From Nocardia transvalensis NBRC 15921 (GTDB lineage: Bacteria; Actinomycetota; Actinomycetes; Mycobacteriales; Mycobacteriaceae), in assembly GCF_000308875.1 (NCBI RefSeq), contig NZ_BAGL01000061.1:57295-121294 (forward strand): a stretch of DNA of 64,000 nucleotides, written 5' to 3'. Of this stretch, positions 11,058 to 18,664 are shown piece by piece. Made by a program: the position numbers and the translations under genes. Each line of letters opens with the position of its first letter. Positions within the stretch are counted from its first letter, which is position 1. Under the pieces are notes generated by a model. The model was not told the DNA's origin. It saw only the letters and a program-made list of their open reading frames with translations, and searched no databases.

Positions 11058-11087
11058 TGACATCACGAAGGAGGTGGCGTGATGTCA
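11058..11087. promoter_or_regulatory. inverted repeat TGACATCAC / GTGATGTCA, probable autoregulatory operator
   Basis: Nine-base perfect arms with a 12-base spacer that contains a Shine-Dalgarno sequence (AAGGAGG at 11068-11074). It lies 23 bases upstream of the ribbon-helix-helix-like gene. Antitoxins of this fold commonly bind palindromes in their own promoter, so autoregulation is the likely meaning (inference). Further TGTCATGG/CGTCATGA half-sites follow. Confidence 0.5.
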
Positions 11088-11102
11088 AATATGGCGTCAT
11101 GA
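11082..11102 (+). CDS. possible leader mini-ORF (MSNMAS)
   Basis: Six codons and a stop, starting at an ATG seven bases after a strong AAGGAGG and ending seven bases before the start of the antitoxin-like gene. The downstream gene itself has no obvious Shine-Dalgarno, so translation may be coupled through this leader. It could also be that the site serves an alternative start that does not exist in frame. Treat as a suggestion. Confidence 0.3.
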   Translation: MSNMAS

Positions 11103-11109
11103 TGGTGTC

Positions 11110-11559
11110 ATGGATTTGAACGCCTACACCGCGCGACTGCGGGACGACCTGATCGCGGCCGCCGCGCTCGGGGACGAGAAGACGCAGGCCACCGCCGCCG
11201 CCCTGGCCGCGGCGACCGAGAACGCCGCGCGGCTCACACTGCTGGCCGCACTGTCGGACCTGGCCACCGAGATCAGCGAGACGCTGGGTGACCGCACCGT
11301 GCACGTCTCGTTCGACGGCACGGACGCCCGCGTCGACGTGCGCCCGGCCGAGCGCGCGGCGGAGGAAACCCCTAGTTTCGAGGATCTGACCGGCGATATC
11401 AGCCGCGTCACCCTCCGCCTGGTCGACCAGATCAAGTCGCGCGCCGAGCAAGCGGCCGCGCAGAGCGGCGTCTCCCTGAACTCCTGGCTGTCCAGCACGG
11501 TCCAGGACGCGCTGCGCGACCAGATGCGCAAGGGTGGCCCGGGACGGTGTGACGACTGA
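11110..11559 (+). CDS. HicB/RHH-like antitoxin-type protein, orphan
   Basis: A 149-residue cytoplasmic protein. Residues 1-90 are Ala-rich and helical with a beta segment (RTVHVSFDGTDARVDVRP); the C-terminus, about residues 100-140, has a ribbon-helix-helix signature (GVSLNSWLSSTVQDALRDQM). Such proteins are annotated as HicB-family antitoxins in actinobacteria and often precede a DUF4097 gene. Here no toxin-sized or DUF4097 gene follows: the next gene is convergent. The start at 11110 is the first in-frame ATG after a stop codon at 11080. A palindrome just upstream suggests autoregulation. Confidence 0.65.
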   Translation: MDLNAYTARLRDDLIAAAALGDEKTQATAAALAAATENAARLTLLAALSDLATEISETLGDRTVHVSFDGTDARVDVRPAERAAEETPSFEDLTGDISRVTLRLVDQIKSRAEQAAAQSGVSLNSWLSSTVQDALRDQMRKGGPGRCDD

Positions 11560-11562
11560 GTC

Positions 11563-12606
11563 CTAGGTCGACACCGACAGGTTGCCGTCGGTGTCGATCT
11601 CGGTGCGGCGGTCGTGATCGGGCGCGTTGGCGAGCACCGTCGCCAGCATCCGGCGGCCGACCGGCAGCACCCGCACCGTCACCGAGCCGCCGTTGGCGGC
11701 ATCCAATTCCCTTGTCGCCGCGTCGATCACGCGCTGCCGCACCCATTGCGGCGCGCCCGCGAAACCACCGTCGTCGAGCAGCACCACCTCGACACCGCGC
11801 GAGCGGGCGCCCCGCGCGGCGCCGCTGAGTTCCTCCGAGACCAGTTGCGGCGCGCGCAGTCCGTCCCGCAGTTCGGCCTCCAGCAGGCGGCATTCCTCGC
11901 GCTCGGCGACGGTGAGTTCGGCGCCCTCGGAGATCCGCTCCAGAATCGGCCGCGCCACCCGGTCCAGGCGCGCCAGCTGCCGGATCCGCTCGCCGTCGGC
12001 GGCGGCCATGGTCGCCTCGGCGGCGGCGCGAATCGTGACCTCCTCGCGCAGGATTCGCAGCGTGCGCTGGGTCGGCCGCATGATCACCGCGAAGACCGAG
12101 ATCGCCGTGACCGTGCCGACGGGCACCAGGGCGGCGGAGATCGCGCCGTCCGCGGTCCCGATCCGCGCGGCCGTCACCGAATCGACGATCACCACCCCGG
12201 CCACCCCCAGCCAGGCCGCGCCGAGCCGCCCACGCAGGACGAGCACCGCCATCACGTAGGAGGTGACGAAGGTCGTCCACACCATGTGCCCGGCGTGGGC
12301 GGAATCCAGGCCCCACACCGTCAGCGCGGTCGCCACCGGTCCCGCGGCGACCACGTACGCCGTCGCCGGCCACGGCAGCGGATCGCTGGCCACCACCAGC
12401 ACCAGGGCACCGGCGACCACCTGGATCGCCAGCGCCGCCAGCACCGCCCACAACGGCGAGGCGGACAGGTTGCGCAGCATGTACAGCACGATCGTCAGTT
12501 CCAGGATCAGCAGGAACAGCCACGCCGGGCCGCCACGCAGACCCAGCAGTTCCCGCAGGCCGAACCCCGCGGCGACGTCGGGGTGGCGGCCGTCAGTTCG
12601 AACCAT
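11563..12606 (-). CDS. membrane sensor protein, degenerate histidine-kinase-like partner
   Basis: A 347-residue protein with about six membrane helices in residues 25-185 (for example WLFLLILELTIVLYML and AALVPVGTVTAISVFAVIM), followed by a coiled-coil-like segment and a C-terminal domain. No phosphoacceptor His box and no N, G1 or G2 boxes of a HATPase are visible, though VTVRVLPVGRRMLATVLA sits where an ATPase-like strand would be. It is the last gene of an operon with a response regulator and an intact kinase, overlapping the kinase by 14 bases. It probably acts as an accessory sensor or inactive partner (inference). Confidence 0.6.
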   Translation of the reverse strand: MVRTDGRHPDVAAGFGLRELLGLRGGPAWLFLLILELTIVLYMLRNLSASPLWAVLAALAIQVVAGALVLVVASDPLPWPATAYVVAAGPVATALTVWGLDSAHAGHMVWTTFVTSYVMAVLVLRGRLGAAWLGVAGVVIVDSVTAARIGTADGAISAALVPVGTVTAISVFAVIMRPTQRTLRILREEVTIRAAAEATMAAADGERIRQLARLDRVARPILERISEGAELTVAEREECRLLEAELRDGLRAPQLVSEELSGAARGARSRGVEVVLLDDGGFAGAPQWVRQRVIDAATRELDAANGGSVTVRVLPVGRRMLATVLANAPDHDRRTEIDTDGNLSVST

Positions 12607-13873
12607 CGCCGCCCCACACCAGCGTCACCGTCGTGCCGTCGCCCGGTTGCGATTCCACGAATCCCGCACCGCCGGACAACTGCCGCATCCGGCCGAGAAT
12701 GCTCACCGAGATGCCGAGCCGGTCCGCCGGCACCCGCCGCACGTCGAAACCCACCCCGTCGTCGGCGAAGACCAGCCGGATACTCCCGGCGCTGATGGTG
12801 CAGGTGACGGTGCGGTGCACGGGTTTTCCGGACACGGAGGCGTGCCGCAGGCTGTTGCGCACGGCCTCGCCCAACGCGGAGGCGAGCGTGGTGGCGGCGT
12901 GCACCGGCAGGCGCAGATCATCGAATCCGGGCCAGGTGCGGGTCGCGAAGCGGATGCCGGGATTGATTTCGTGCACCGCCGACCGCAGGAAGATGACCGC
13001 CGCACGGGCGTCCAGCACATCGGGTTCCCGTGCGGCGACGCGGATCTCGTCGAGTTGTTCCAGCGTGCGTTCCGCCTGCCGGCGCAGCACGGCCGACTGC
13101 TCGTTGCCGCGCGAGGCGTCCAGGAGGGTGGACAGCACCGCATCGTGGATCAGCGCCGCGAAGCGGGCCCGCTCGTGGTCGCGGGCCGACGCCGCGGCCG
13201 AGGAGGCCGCCTGCCGGCTGGCCCGCGCCGACTCCCAGTCCACCCGCGCGGCCGCGCCCAGCGCGCTGACCACGCACCACAGCAGCAGCGTCGACAGCCC
13301 GAAGGCGCGGGCGAACGCGCTCACCCACGACATGGTGGTGAGTTCCTCGACCAGATAGACATTGCTCAGCGCCACCGCCACCGAGCCGAACAGCAGGTAC
13401 GTCGCCGACACCAGCACCGGCCACGCCAGCGCGGCGGTCAGCATGCCGAGCGGCAGCAGGCGATACAGCCAGACCGAGGCCGCGTCCACGGTATGGGGCT
13501 CCAGGGCGAACGGCAGCGTCGCCAGCCCGGCCAGGTAGCCGATCGCGGCCGCTCCGGCGACGGCGCGAACGGTCGTGGGGCGCAAGCGAATCGAGACGAT
13601 CGCCAGCGCCGGGAAACCGGCGAAGACCAGCAGCACCGCCACCGGCGCCCACCAGCCCGGCGCGACCCGGCTCTGCGCGACGATCTCGGGCAGATCGACC
13701 AGGCCCATGATGATCCCGCCGAGCCCCATCGACAGGCCCAGCCTGCGGACGATCCGGTCGAACGCCACCGCGCCCGCGTCCTCGCTCACCGAATGCCCGC
13801 GCCACCACGTCCCCGCACGCACCAGTGGTCCCGTCCGGGCGATCGGTGCCTGCAACGTACCGACAGCGGTCAT
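12593..13873 (-). CDS. sensor histidine kinase (NarL/LuxR-type system)
   Basis: A 426-residue membrane kinase. About eight hydrophobic segments span residues 40-210. The dimerisation/phosphoacceptor region contains RARFAALIHDAVLSTLLDAS, typical of HisKA_3-like kinases, and the ATPase has ALGEAVRNSLRHASVSG (N box), FADDGVGFDVRRVPADRLG and GGAGFVESQPGDGTTVTLVW. It should phosphorylate the LuxR regulator encoded just upstream, whose stop it overlaps by ATGA. The signal is unknown; the many helices and lack of an extracellular loop suggest sensing in or near the membrane. Confidence 0.85.
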   Translation of the reverse strand: MTAVGTLQAPIARTGPLVRAGTWWRGHSVSEDAGAVAFDRIVRRLGLSMGLGGIIMGLVDLPEIVAQSRVAPGWWAPVAVLLVFAGFPALAIVSIRLRPTTVRAVAGAAAIGYLAGLATLPFALEPHTVDAASVWLYRLLPLGMLTAALAWPVLVSATYLLFGSVAVALSNVYLVEELTTMSWVSAFARAFGLSTLLLWCVVSALGAAARVDWESARASRQAASSAAASARDHERARFAALIHDAVLSTLLDASRGNEQSAVLRRQAERTLEQLDEIRVAAREPDVLDARAAVIFLRSAVHEINPGIRFATRTWPGFDDLRLPVHAATTLASALGEAVRNSLRHASVSGKPVHRTVTCTISAGSIRLVFADDGVGFDVRRVPADRLGISVSILGRMRQLSGGAGFVESQPGDGTTVTLVWGGDGSN

Positions 13874-14565
13874 GCCCGGGGGTGACGTTCGGGCATGGGC
13901 AGCCAGCCGTCCTCGACCGCGCGCTTGTACAGATCGGTCTTGGTCGGGGCCGGCCGCCCGGCGTCGGCGTATTTCTGGCGGATGCGGCCCAGATAGTCGT
14001 TGACCGTCTGCTCCGACAGGCCGGTCAGGCGCGCCACCCGGGATGCCTTCTCGCCCGACGCGTACAGCGTGAGCACCTCCTGCTGGCGCGGGCTCAGCCC
14101 CACGTCCGACAGTTGCGGATCGCTGTCGATGGCGGCCGCCCAGTCGGTGGTCACCACCTGTTCGCCCGACGCGGCGGCCCGCACGGCCGACACCACCGTC
14201 TGCACGTCCTCGGATTTGCGCACCACGCCGAGCACGCCCGCGCGCGCCGCCGACCGCACCAGGAACGGATTGTCGGCGCCGGTGAACACCAGCACCTCCA
14301 GCCCGCGGTCGCGCAATGCGCGCACATTGTCCTGCGGGGTGGATCCGTCCGCCAGCCGCAGATCCAGTACCACCAGATCCAATTGCGGTGCGGCCGAGAG
14401 CAATTCGCTCACCGTGCCGGCGGTGATGACAAGTTCGAGATCGGCTTCCCCGGCCAGCATCGACGCCAGCCCCAGCGCGACGGACTCGTGGTCCTCGACG
14501 AGCCCGATCCGGCGCGGGTGCGATGTCACCGACTGCTCCGGCGTCCCCTGCTGTATCGCGTCCAC
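13870..14565 (-). CDS. LuxR/NarL-family response regulator
   Basis: A 231-residue transcription regulator. The receiver domain (about residues 20-135) has IGLVEDHESVALGL, the phospho-Asp in LVVLDLRLADGS, and VLVFTGADNPF. The C-terminal LuxR helix-turn-helix reads LSPRQQEVLTLYASGEKAS and LTGLSEQTVNDYLGRIRQKY. GTG 14565 is chosen because GAGGTGA lies eight bases upstream; the frame extends to 14598 without a site. It is the first gene of the three-gene two-component operon. About 230 bases upstream to the flavodoxin gene hold no further gene. Confidence 0.88.
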   Translation of the reverse strand: MDAIQQGTPEQSVTSHPRRIGLVEDHESVALGLASMLAGEADLELVITAGTVSELLSAAPQLDLVVLDLRLADGSTPQDNVRALRDRGLEVLVFTGADNPFLVRSAARAGVLGVVRKSEDVQTVVSAVRAAASGEQVVTTDWAAAIDSDPQLSDVGLSPRQQEVLTLYASGEKASRVARLTGLSEQTVNDYLGRIRQKYADAGRPAPTKTDLYKRAVEDGWLPMPERHPRA

Positions 14566-14793
14566 GGCCCTCTCACCTCTTCCCAGAATCCCGAACACCT
14601 CGTCCGGTGGCCGGCTCCGCGCACATCTAAACAGGCACCGGAACGTCCTGGTGTCGAGTATGCCGGGACGGGTCCGCCGTAGTCAGCCACAAGAAATCGG
14701 GGGACGCCGCGATGAACTGGGGCGCAACCACCACGGAAGGGGGGTGAACGGGGGGCGAGGTTTACCGGCGCGTCCGGCGGCTGGCGTGGGGTT

Positions 14794-15246
14794 TCAGGCC
14801 ATGAGCTGGGCGGCGACGGTGCCGCCGAGTTCCCAGCAGCGCTCCCGGAGATCTTTCGTGACCGGTCCGGTTGCCACCACGGGCGCCGCGGACTTCTCCC
14901 ACCCGAGCCCGGTGGTAACCGAATCGATACTGCGCTCGGCGCCCTCGGTGCCCTGATTGCCGTGAATGTAGTAGCCGAACGGCCGACCACGGGTGGAGTC
15001 CAGGCACGGGTAATAGAAGGTGTCGAAGGCGTGTTTCAGCGCTCCCGACATGTAACCGAGGTTGGCAGGGGTGCCGAGCAGATAACCATCGGCCGCGAGA
15101 ACATCACTGGCCGTCACCGCGAGCGCGGCCCGCCGCACGACCTCGACCTCCTCGATCTCCGGATCGGTGGCCCCCGACAACACGGCCTCGAACATGTCCT
15201 GCATGAAGGGCGACGGCGTGTGGTGAATGATCAGCAGGGTGGGCAC
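14794..15246 (-). CDS. flavodoxin-like NAD(P)H-dependent oxidoreductase
   Basis: A 150-residue flavodoxin-fold protein: N-terminal strand TLLIIHHTPSPFMQDMFEA with the phosphate-binding loop, then AADGYLLGTPANLGYMSGALK, the FMN-contacting turn, and RPFGYYIHGNQGTEGAERSI. It is likely a small FMN reductase or WrbA-like quinone reductase; the substrate is unknown. Translation starts with GTG at 15246, with the GntR gene 31 bases away on the other strand, so both share a short divergent promoter region. Confidence 0.8.
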   Translation of the reverse strand: MPTLLIIHHTPSPFMQDMFEAVLSGATDPEIEEVEVVRRAALAVTASDVLAADGYLLGTPANLGYMSGALKHAFDTFYYPCLDSTRGRPFGYYIHGNQGTEGAERSIDSVTTGLGWEKSAAPVVATGPVTKDLRERCWELGGTVAAQLMA

Positions 15247-15277
15247 GCCCCGAGCCTAGTGGGGCTACCGTTCTGGG

Positions 15278-16009
15278 ATGCCCAGCCGATCACGACTTCC
15301 CCGGCTTCCGGAGTTCACGCCGCCGGCCGATCCGCGCCGTGGGTATTCGCAGCAGGAGATTCTGGCCGAGTTGCGGCGGTTCATCCTCGAGGGGAGTCTG
15401 CCGCCGGGGGTCGGGTTGCCGTTGCGGGAGTTCGCGCAGCGTTTCGATGTCAGTGCCATTCCGGTGCGGGAGTCGTTGCAGACGCTGATCGGTGAGGGGC
15501 TGGTGGAGCATCGGCCGAACTTCGGCTATACCGTCACCCGGCTGACCGCGGGTGAGTTGCGCGAGCTGTATGTGGTGCGGGAGCAGTTGGAGTTCGCCGC
15601 GCTGGCCGCCGCGGTCCGTCATGCCACCGCCGAGGATCACCGTGTCGCCACCGAGGCTCATGCCCGGTTGGAGGAGGCGGTGCTCGGCGACGATCCCGCC
15701 GCCTACCACCGCGAGACCCGCACCTTCCACCTGGCGCTGACGCGGCCATCGGGGATGGCCCGGCTGGTGCACATGCTCGAATACGCCTGGAACATCACCG
15801 AGCCGATCCAGCCGATGGTGCATGTCAGCGCGGGTGAGCGGGCCGTCCTGCACGCCGATCACAGCCGCCAGCTCGCGGCCTTTCTCGCCGGGGATGCCGA
15901 GGCCCTGCTGGCCGCCACCGAACAGCACCACGCGAGGCTCAACCACGTGGTAGCAGGGCTGCCGACGGACACGGGGTTGTTCGCGGAGCCGGGGGGCGGC
16001 GACGAGTGA
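15278..16009 (+). CDS. GntR-family regulator, FCD subfamily, of the allantoin cluster
   Basis: A 243-residue regulator. The winged helix (about residues 20-90) includes LPLREFAQRFDVSAIPVRES and LIGEGLVEHRPNFGYTVTRL; the all-helical FCD ligand domain follows (LYVVREQLEFAALAAAVRHA, then RTFHLALTRPSG and ADHSRQLAAFLAGDAEALL with the metal-site His residues). It is placed directly upstream of the allantoin permease operon, so it most likely controls uptake and breakdown in response to allantoin or a product (inference). The stop codon is embedded in a dispersed repeat. Confidence 0.85.
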   Translation: MPSRSRLPRLPEFTPPADPRRGYSQQEILAELRRFILEGSLPPGVGLPLREFAQRFDVSAIPVRESLQTLIGEGLVEHRPNFGYTVTRLTAGELRELYVVREQLEFAALAAAVRHATAEDHRVATEAHARLEEAVLGDDPAAYHRETRTFHLALTRPSGMARLVHMLEYAWNITEPIQPMVHVSAGERAVLHADHSRQLAAFLAGDAEALLAATEQHHARLNHVVAGLPTDTGLFAEPGGGDE

Positions 16010-16034
16010 TTCCGGCCAAAAGCGTGCCGGAAAA
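16008..16034. repeat. dispersed palindromic repeat, single hairpin (site 2)
   Basis: GATTCCGGCCAAAAGCGTGC then CGGAAAA, the reverse orientation of site 1. It begins inside the TGA stop codon of the GntR gene, so the repeat supplies the gene's stop codon. Confidence 0.85.
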
Positions 16035-16040
16035 CGAAGT

Positions 16041-16106
16041 GGGCGTCGGCCGGAAGGGAGGTGGACGACGGCCGGGGTGGAAGCGGACGACGGCCGGGGG
16101 TGAGTG
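16041..16106 (+). repeat. 22-base tandem array next to site 2
   Basis: Three degenerate 22-base units start at 16041, 16063 and 16085 (GGACGACGGCCGGGG type). CCGG occurs at 16027 (within the palindrome), 16050, 16072 and 16094, so the array continues the spacing of the hairpin arm. It sits in the 5' region of the permease gene and is unlikely to be coding. Confidence 0.6.
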
Positions 16107-16129
16107 GGCAGGGATGCGCGAGGGCTGTC

Positions 16130-16152
16130 GCGAACAGATATACGATTTTCGC
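16130..16152. promoter_or_regulatory. possible promoter/operator of the allantoin permease operon
   Basis: A TATACGAT element at 16139-16146 looks like a -10 box and is enclosed by the inverted repeat GCGAA / TTCGC. It is the only A+T-rich spot upstream of the permease. Binding by the adjacent GntR regulator is a reasonable guess only. Confidence 0.35.
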
Positions 16153-16237
16153 AACAAGGGGGCAATACCGGCTCGATAGCGTCGTCCGAATTACGTTTCA
16201 CCCCGCTGCCGCGGGACAGATCGATCGGATGTGCGAC

Positions 16238-17767
16238 ATGACCGAGATCGCCGCATCGGCACTCGCGACCGGACGGCAGGCGGCGGCGCCCGCCCCGCCG
16301 AGCAGCGCCACGAATCCCGCCTACGACCCCCGGCTCACCAACGAGGATCTGGCGCCGCTGGAGAAGCAGTCCTGGGGTGTCTACAACATCTTCGCGTTCT
16401 GGATGTCCGACGTGCACAGCGTCGGCGGCTATGTCACCGCGGGCAGCCTGTTCGCGCTCGGCCTGGCCAGCTGGCAGGTGCTGATCGCGCTGGTCGTGGG
16501 CATCGTGATCGTCAACGTGTTCTGCAATCTGGTCGCCAAGCCGAGCCAGCGCACCGGCGTGCCGTATCCGGTGATCTGCCGCAGCGCGTTCGGGGTGCTC
16601 GGCGCCAATATCCCGGCCGTCATCCGCGGCCTGATCGCGGTGGCCTGGTACGGCATCCAGACCTTCCTCGCCTCGGCCGCGCTGGACGTCGTGCTGGTCA
16701 AGCTGTTCCCGGGCCTCGCGCCCTACGCCGTGGTCGGCGATTACGGATTCCTCGGGCTGTCGGCGCTCGGCTGGGTCAGCTATCTGACGCTGTGGGTGCT
16801 GCAGGCGGCCGTGTTCTGGCGCGGGATGGAGTCCATCCGCAAGTTCATCGACTTCTGCGGTCCCGCGGTCTACGTCGTGATGTTCCTGCTGTGCGGGTAC
16901 CTCATCGCCAAGGCGGGCTGGGGCGCCATCGACCTGAACCTGTCCACCGTGACCCATCACGGCTGGTCGGCGGTTCCGGTGATGCTGGGCGCGATCGCGC
17001 TGGTGGTGTCGTACTTCTCCGGTCCGATGCTGAACTTCGGCGACTTCTCCCGCTACGCGCGTTCCTTCTCCGCGGTCAAGCGCGCCAACCTGCTCGGGCT
17101 GCCGGTCAACTTCCTGGTGTTCTCGCTGCTCGTGGTCGTGACCGCGTCGCTGACGATGCCGGTGTACGGCGAGCTGATCACCGATCCGGTGGCGACCGTC
17201 GCCCGCATCGACAACACCTTCGCCATCGTGCTGGGCGCGCTGACGTTCGTCGTCGCGACCATCGGGATCAATATCGTCGCGAACTTCGTCTCCCCCGCCT
17301 TCGACTTCTCGAACGTGAATCCGCAGAAGATCAGCTGGCGCGCGGGCGGCATGATCGCCGCCGTCGGCTCGCTGGTCATCACGCCCTGGAACCTCTACAA
17401 CAACCCCGACGTCATCCACTACACCCTGGAGACGCTGGGCGCGTTCATCGGACCGCTGTTCGGTGTGCTCATCGCCGACTACTACCTGGTCCGCAAGCAG
17501 CGGGTGGCGGTCGACGACCTGTTCACGATGTCCGAGACCGGCACCTACTGGTACCGCAAGGGCTACAACCCGGCCGCGATCATCGCGACCGCGATCGGCG
17601 CGGTGGCGGCGATGTTTCCGGTGCTCACCTCCGGGAAGATAACCGGTATGTACACCGCCGCCCAGTACAGCTGGTTCATCGGCTGTGCGCTGGGCCTGCT
17701 CTGCTACCGGTTGCTGGCCACCCGCGGCCGCTTCCGGCTGTCCGCTGTCCACTACGAAACCCGTTGA
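16238..17767 (+). CDS. NCS1 family nucleobase/allantoin:cation symporter
   Basis: A 509-residue inner-membrane transporter with about twelve helices. Family hallmarks are the N-terminal LTNEDLAPLEKQSWGVYNIF, the helix-1 motif FWMSDVHSVGGYVTAGSLF, SQRTGVPYPVICRSAFGVLG, and SYFSGPMLNFGDFSRYARSF. Located with allantoin-degrading genes, it is best called an allantoin permease (PucI/PucK-like role), though other purine or hydantoin substrates are possible. The ATG at 16238 is chosen; ATG 16229 is in frame too and neither has a strong ribosome binding site. Five bases separate its stop from the next gene. Confidence 0.85.
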   Translation: MTEIAASALATGRQAAAPAPPSSATNPAYDPRLTNEDLAPLEKQSWGVYNIFAFWMSDVHSVGGYVTAGSLFALGLASWQVLIALVVGIVIVNVFCNLVAKPSQRTGVPYPVICRSAFGVLGANIPAVIRGLIAVAWYGIQTFLASAALDVVLVKLFPGLAPYAVVGDYGFLGLSALGWVSYLTLWVLQAAVFWRGMESIRKFIDFCGPAVYVVMFLLCGYLIAKAGWGAIDLNLSTVTHHGWSAVPVMLGAIALVVSYFSGPMLNFGDFSRYARSFSAVKRANLLGLPVNFLVFSLLVVVTASLTMPVYGELITDPVATVARIDNTFAIVLGALTFVVATIGINIVANFVSPAFDFSNVNPQKISWRAGGMIAAVGSLVITPWNLYNNPDVIHYTLETLGAFIGPLFGVLIADYYLVRKQRVAVDDLFTMSETGTYWYRKGYNPAAIIATAIGAVAAMFPVLTSGKITGMYTAAQYSWFIGCALGLLCYRLLATRGRFRLSAVHYETR

Positions 17768-17772
17768 GGATC

Positions 17773-18513
17773 ATGAGAATTCGTGTCATCAACCCGAATA
17801 CGACCACCGCCATGACGGCGGTGGTCGATCAGTGCGCGCGGGCGGTGGCCGCCCCCGGCACGATCGTGGAGTCGGTCACCCCGTCGATGGGCCCGGCCTC
17901 CATCGAGAGCCACTACGACGAGGCGCTCGCCGTCCCGGGCCTGCTGGCCGAGATCGCGCGCGGTGAGGCCGAGGGCGCGGACGGCTACGTCATCGCCTGC
18001 TTCGGCGATCCGGGCCTGTACGCCGCGCGCGAGCTGGCGCGCGGCCCCGTGATCGGCATCGCCGAGGCCGCCATGCACGCCGCGAGCCATCTGGGGCGCG
18101 GCTTCAGCGTCGTCACCACCCTGGCCCGCACCGTCGGCCAGGCCGCCGACCTCGCGGAACGCTATGGGATGCAACGCTTCTGTCTGGGCATCCACGCCAC
18201 CGACATCCCGGTGCTGGAACTCGAGGACCCCAAGGTCCGTACCGTCATCGCCGACGCCTGCCGCGCCGCGGTGGCCGCCGACGGCTCCGACGCGGTCGTC
18301 CTCGGCTGCGCCGGCATGGCCGACCTGTGCGAATACCTCACCGATGAGGCCGGCGTCCCGGTCATCGACGGCGTCGCCGCGGCCACACTCTCGGTCCAGT
18401 CGCTGATCACCCTGGGCCTGCGCAAGTCCGGCCGCGGCGAATTCGCCACCCCGCTGCCCAAGCACTACACAGGCTTACTGTCGGACTTCGGCACCGACGG
18501 AGCGTCCCGATGA
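17773..18513 (+). CDS. Asp/Glu/hydantoin racemase family, probable allantoin racemase
   Basis: A 246-residue cofactor-independent racemase. Both catalytic cysteines are present, in GYVIACFGDPGLYAARE (about residue 76) and AVVLGCAGMADLCEYL (about residue 178). The N-terminus RIRVINPNTTTAMTAVV is typical of hydantoin/allantoin racemases such as HpxA. It would interconvert allantoin enantiomers so that a stereospecific allantoinase can use both. The ATG has a GAGG site and lies just after the permease stop, so the two form one operon. Confidence 0.8.
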   Translation: MRIRVINPNTTTAMTAVVDQCARAVAAPGTIVESVTPSMGPASIESHYDEALAVPGLLAEIARGEAEGADGYVIACFGDPGLYAARELARGPVIGIAEAAMHAASHLGRGFSVVTTLARTVGQAADLAERYGMQRFCLGIHATDIPVLELEDPKVRTVIADACRAAVAADGSDAVVLGCAGMADLCEYLTDEAGVPVIDGVAAATLSVQSLITLGLRKSGRGEFATPLPKHYTGLLSDFGTDGASR

Positions 18514-18564
18514 CCCACCGGACCACGAGACACAGCCGCACCACACCGGCGCACAGCCCCACCA

Positions 18565-18648
18565 TTTTTCCGGCACGCTTTTGGCCGGAATCCACCGTGA
18601 GATCCCGGCCAAAAGCGTGCCGGGAAAACGATGAAGTATGCCGGGAAA
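18565..18648. repeat. dispersed palindromic repeat, inverted pair plus half unit (site 3)
   Basis: TTTTTCCGGCACGCTTTTGG with the rest of the arm, a ten-base spacer, then the inverted arm to 18628. A further CCGGGAAA at 18641-18648 repeats the arm end 21 bases on. The element separates the permease/racemase pair from the aldolase/allantoicase/allantoinase genes and abuts the next gene's ribosome binding region. Confidence 0.85.
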
Positions 18649-18664
18649 CTGAGGGGGTGCGGCG

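Noticed and set aside
15290..17752. 820-codon minus-strand frame across the GntR and permease genes
   Set aside because: Antisense shadow of two well-supported genes; no recognisable domain.
16231..17770. Extension of the racemase frame upstream through the permease gene
   Set aside because: The permease in the other frame has clear NCS1 motifs; the racemase starts at the ATG with a GAGG site at 17773.
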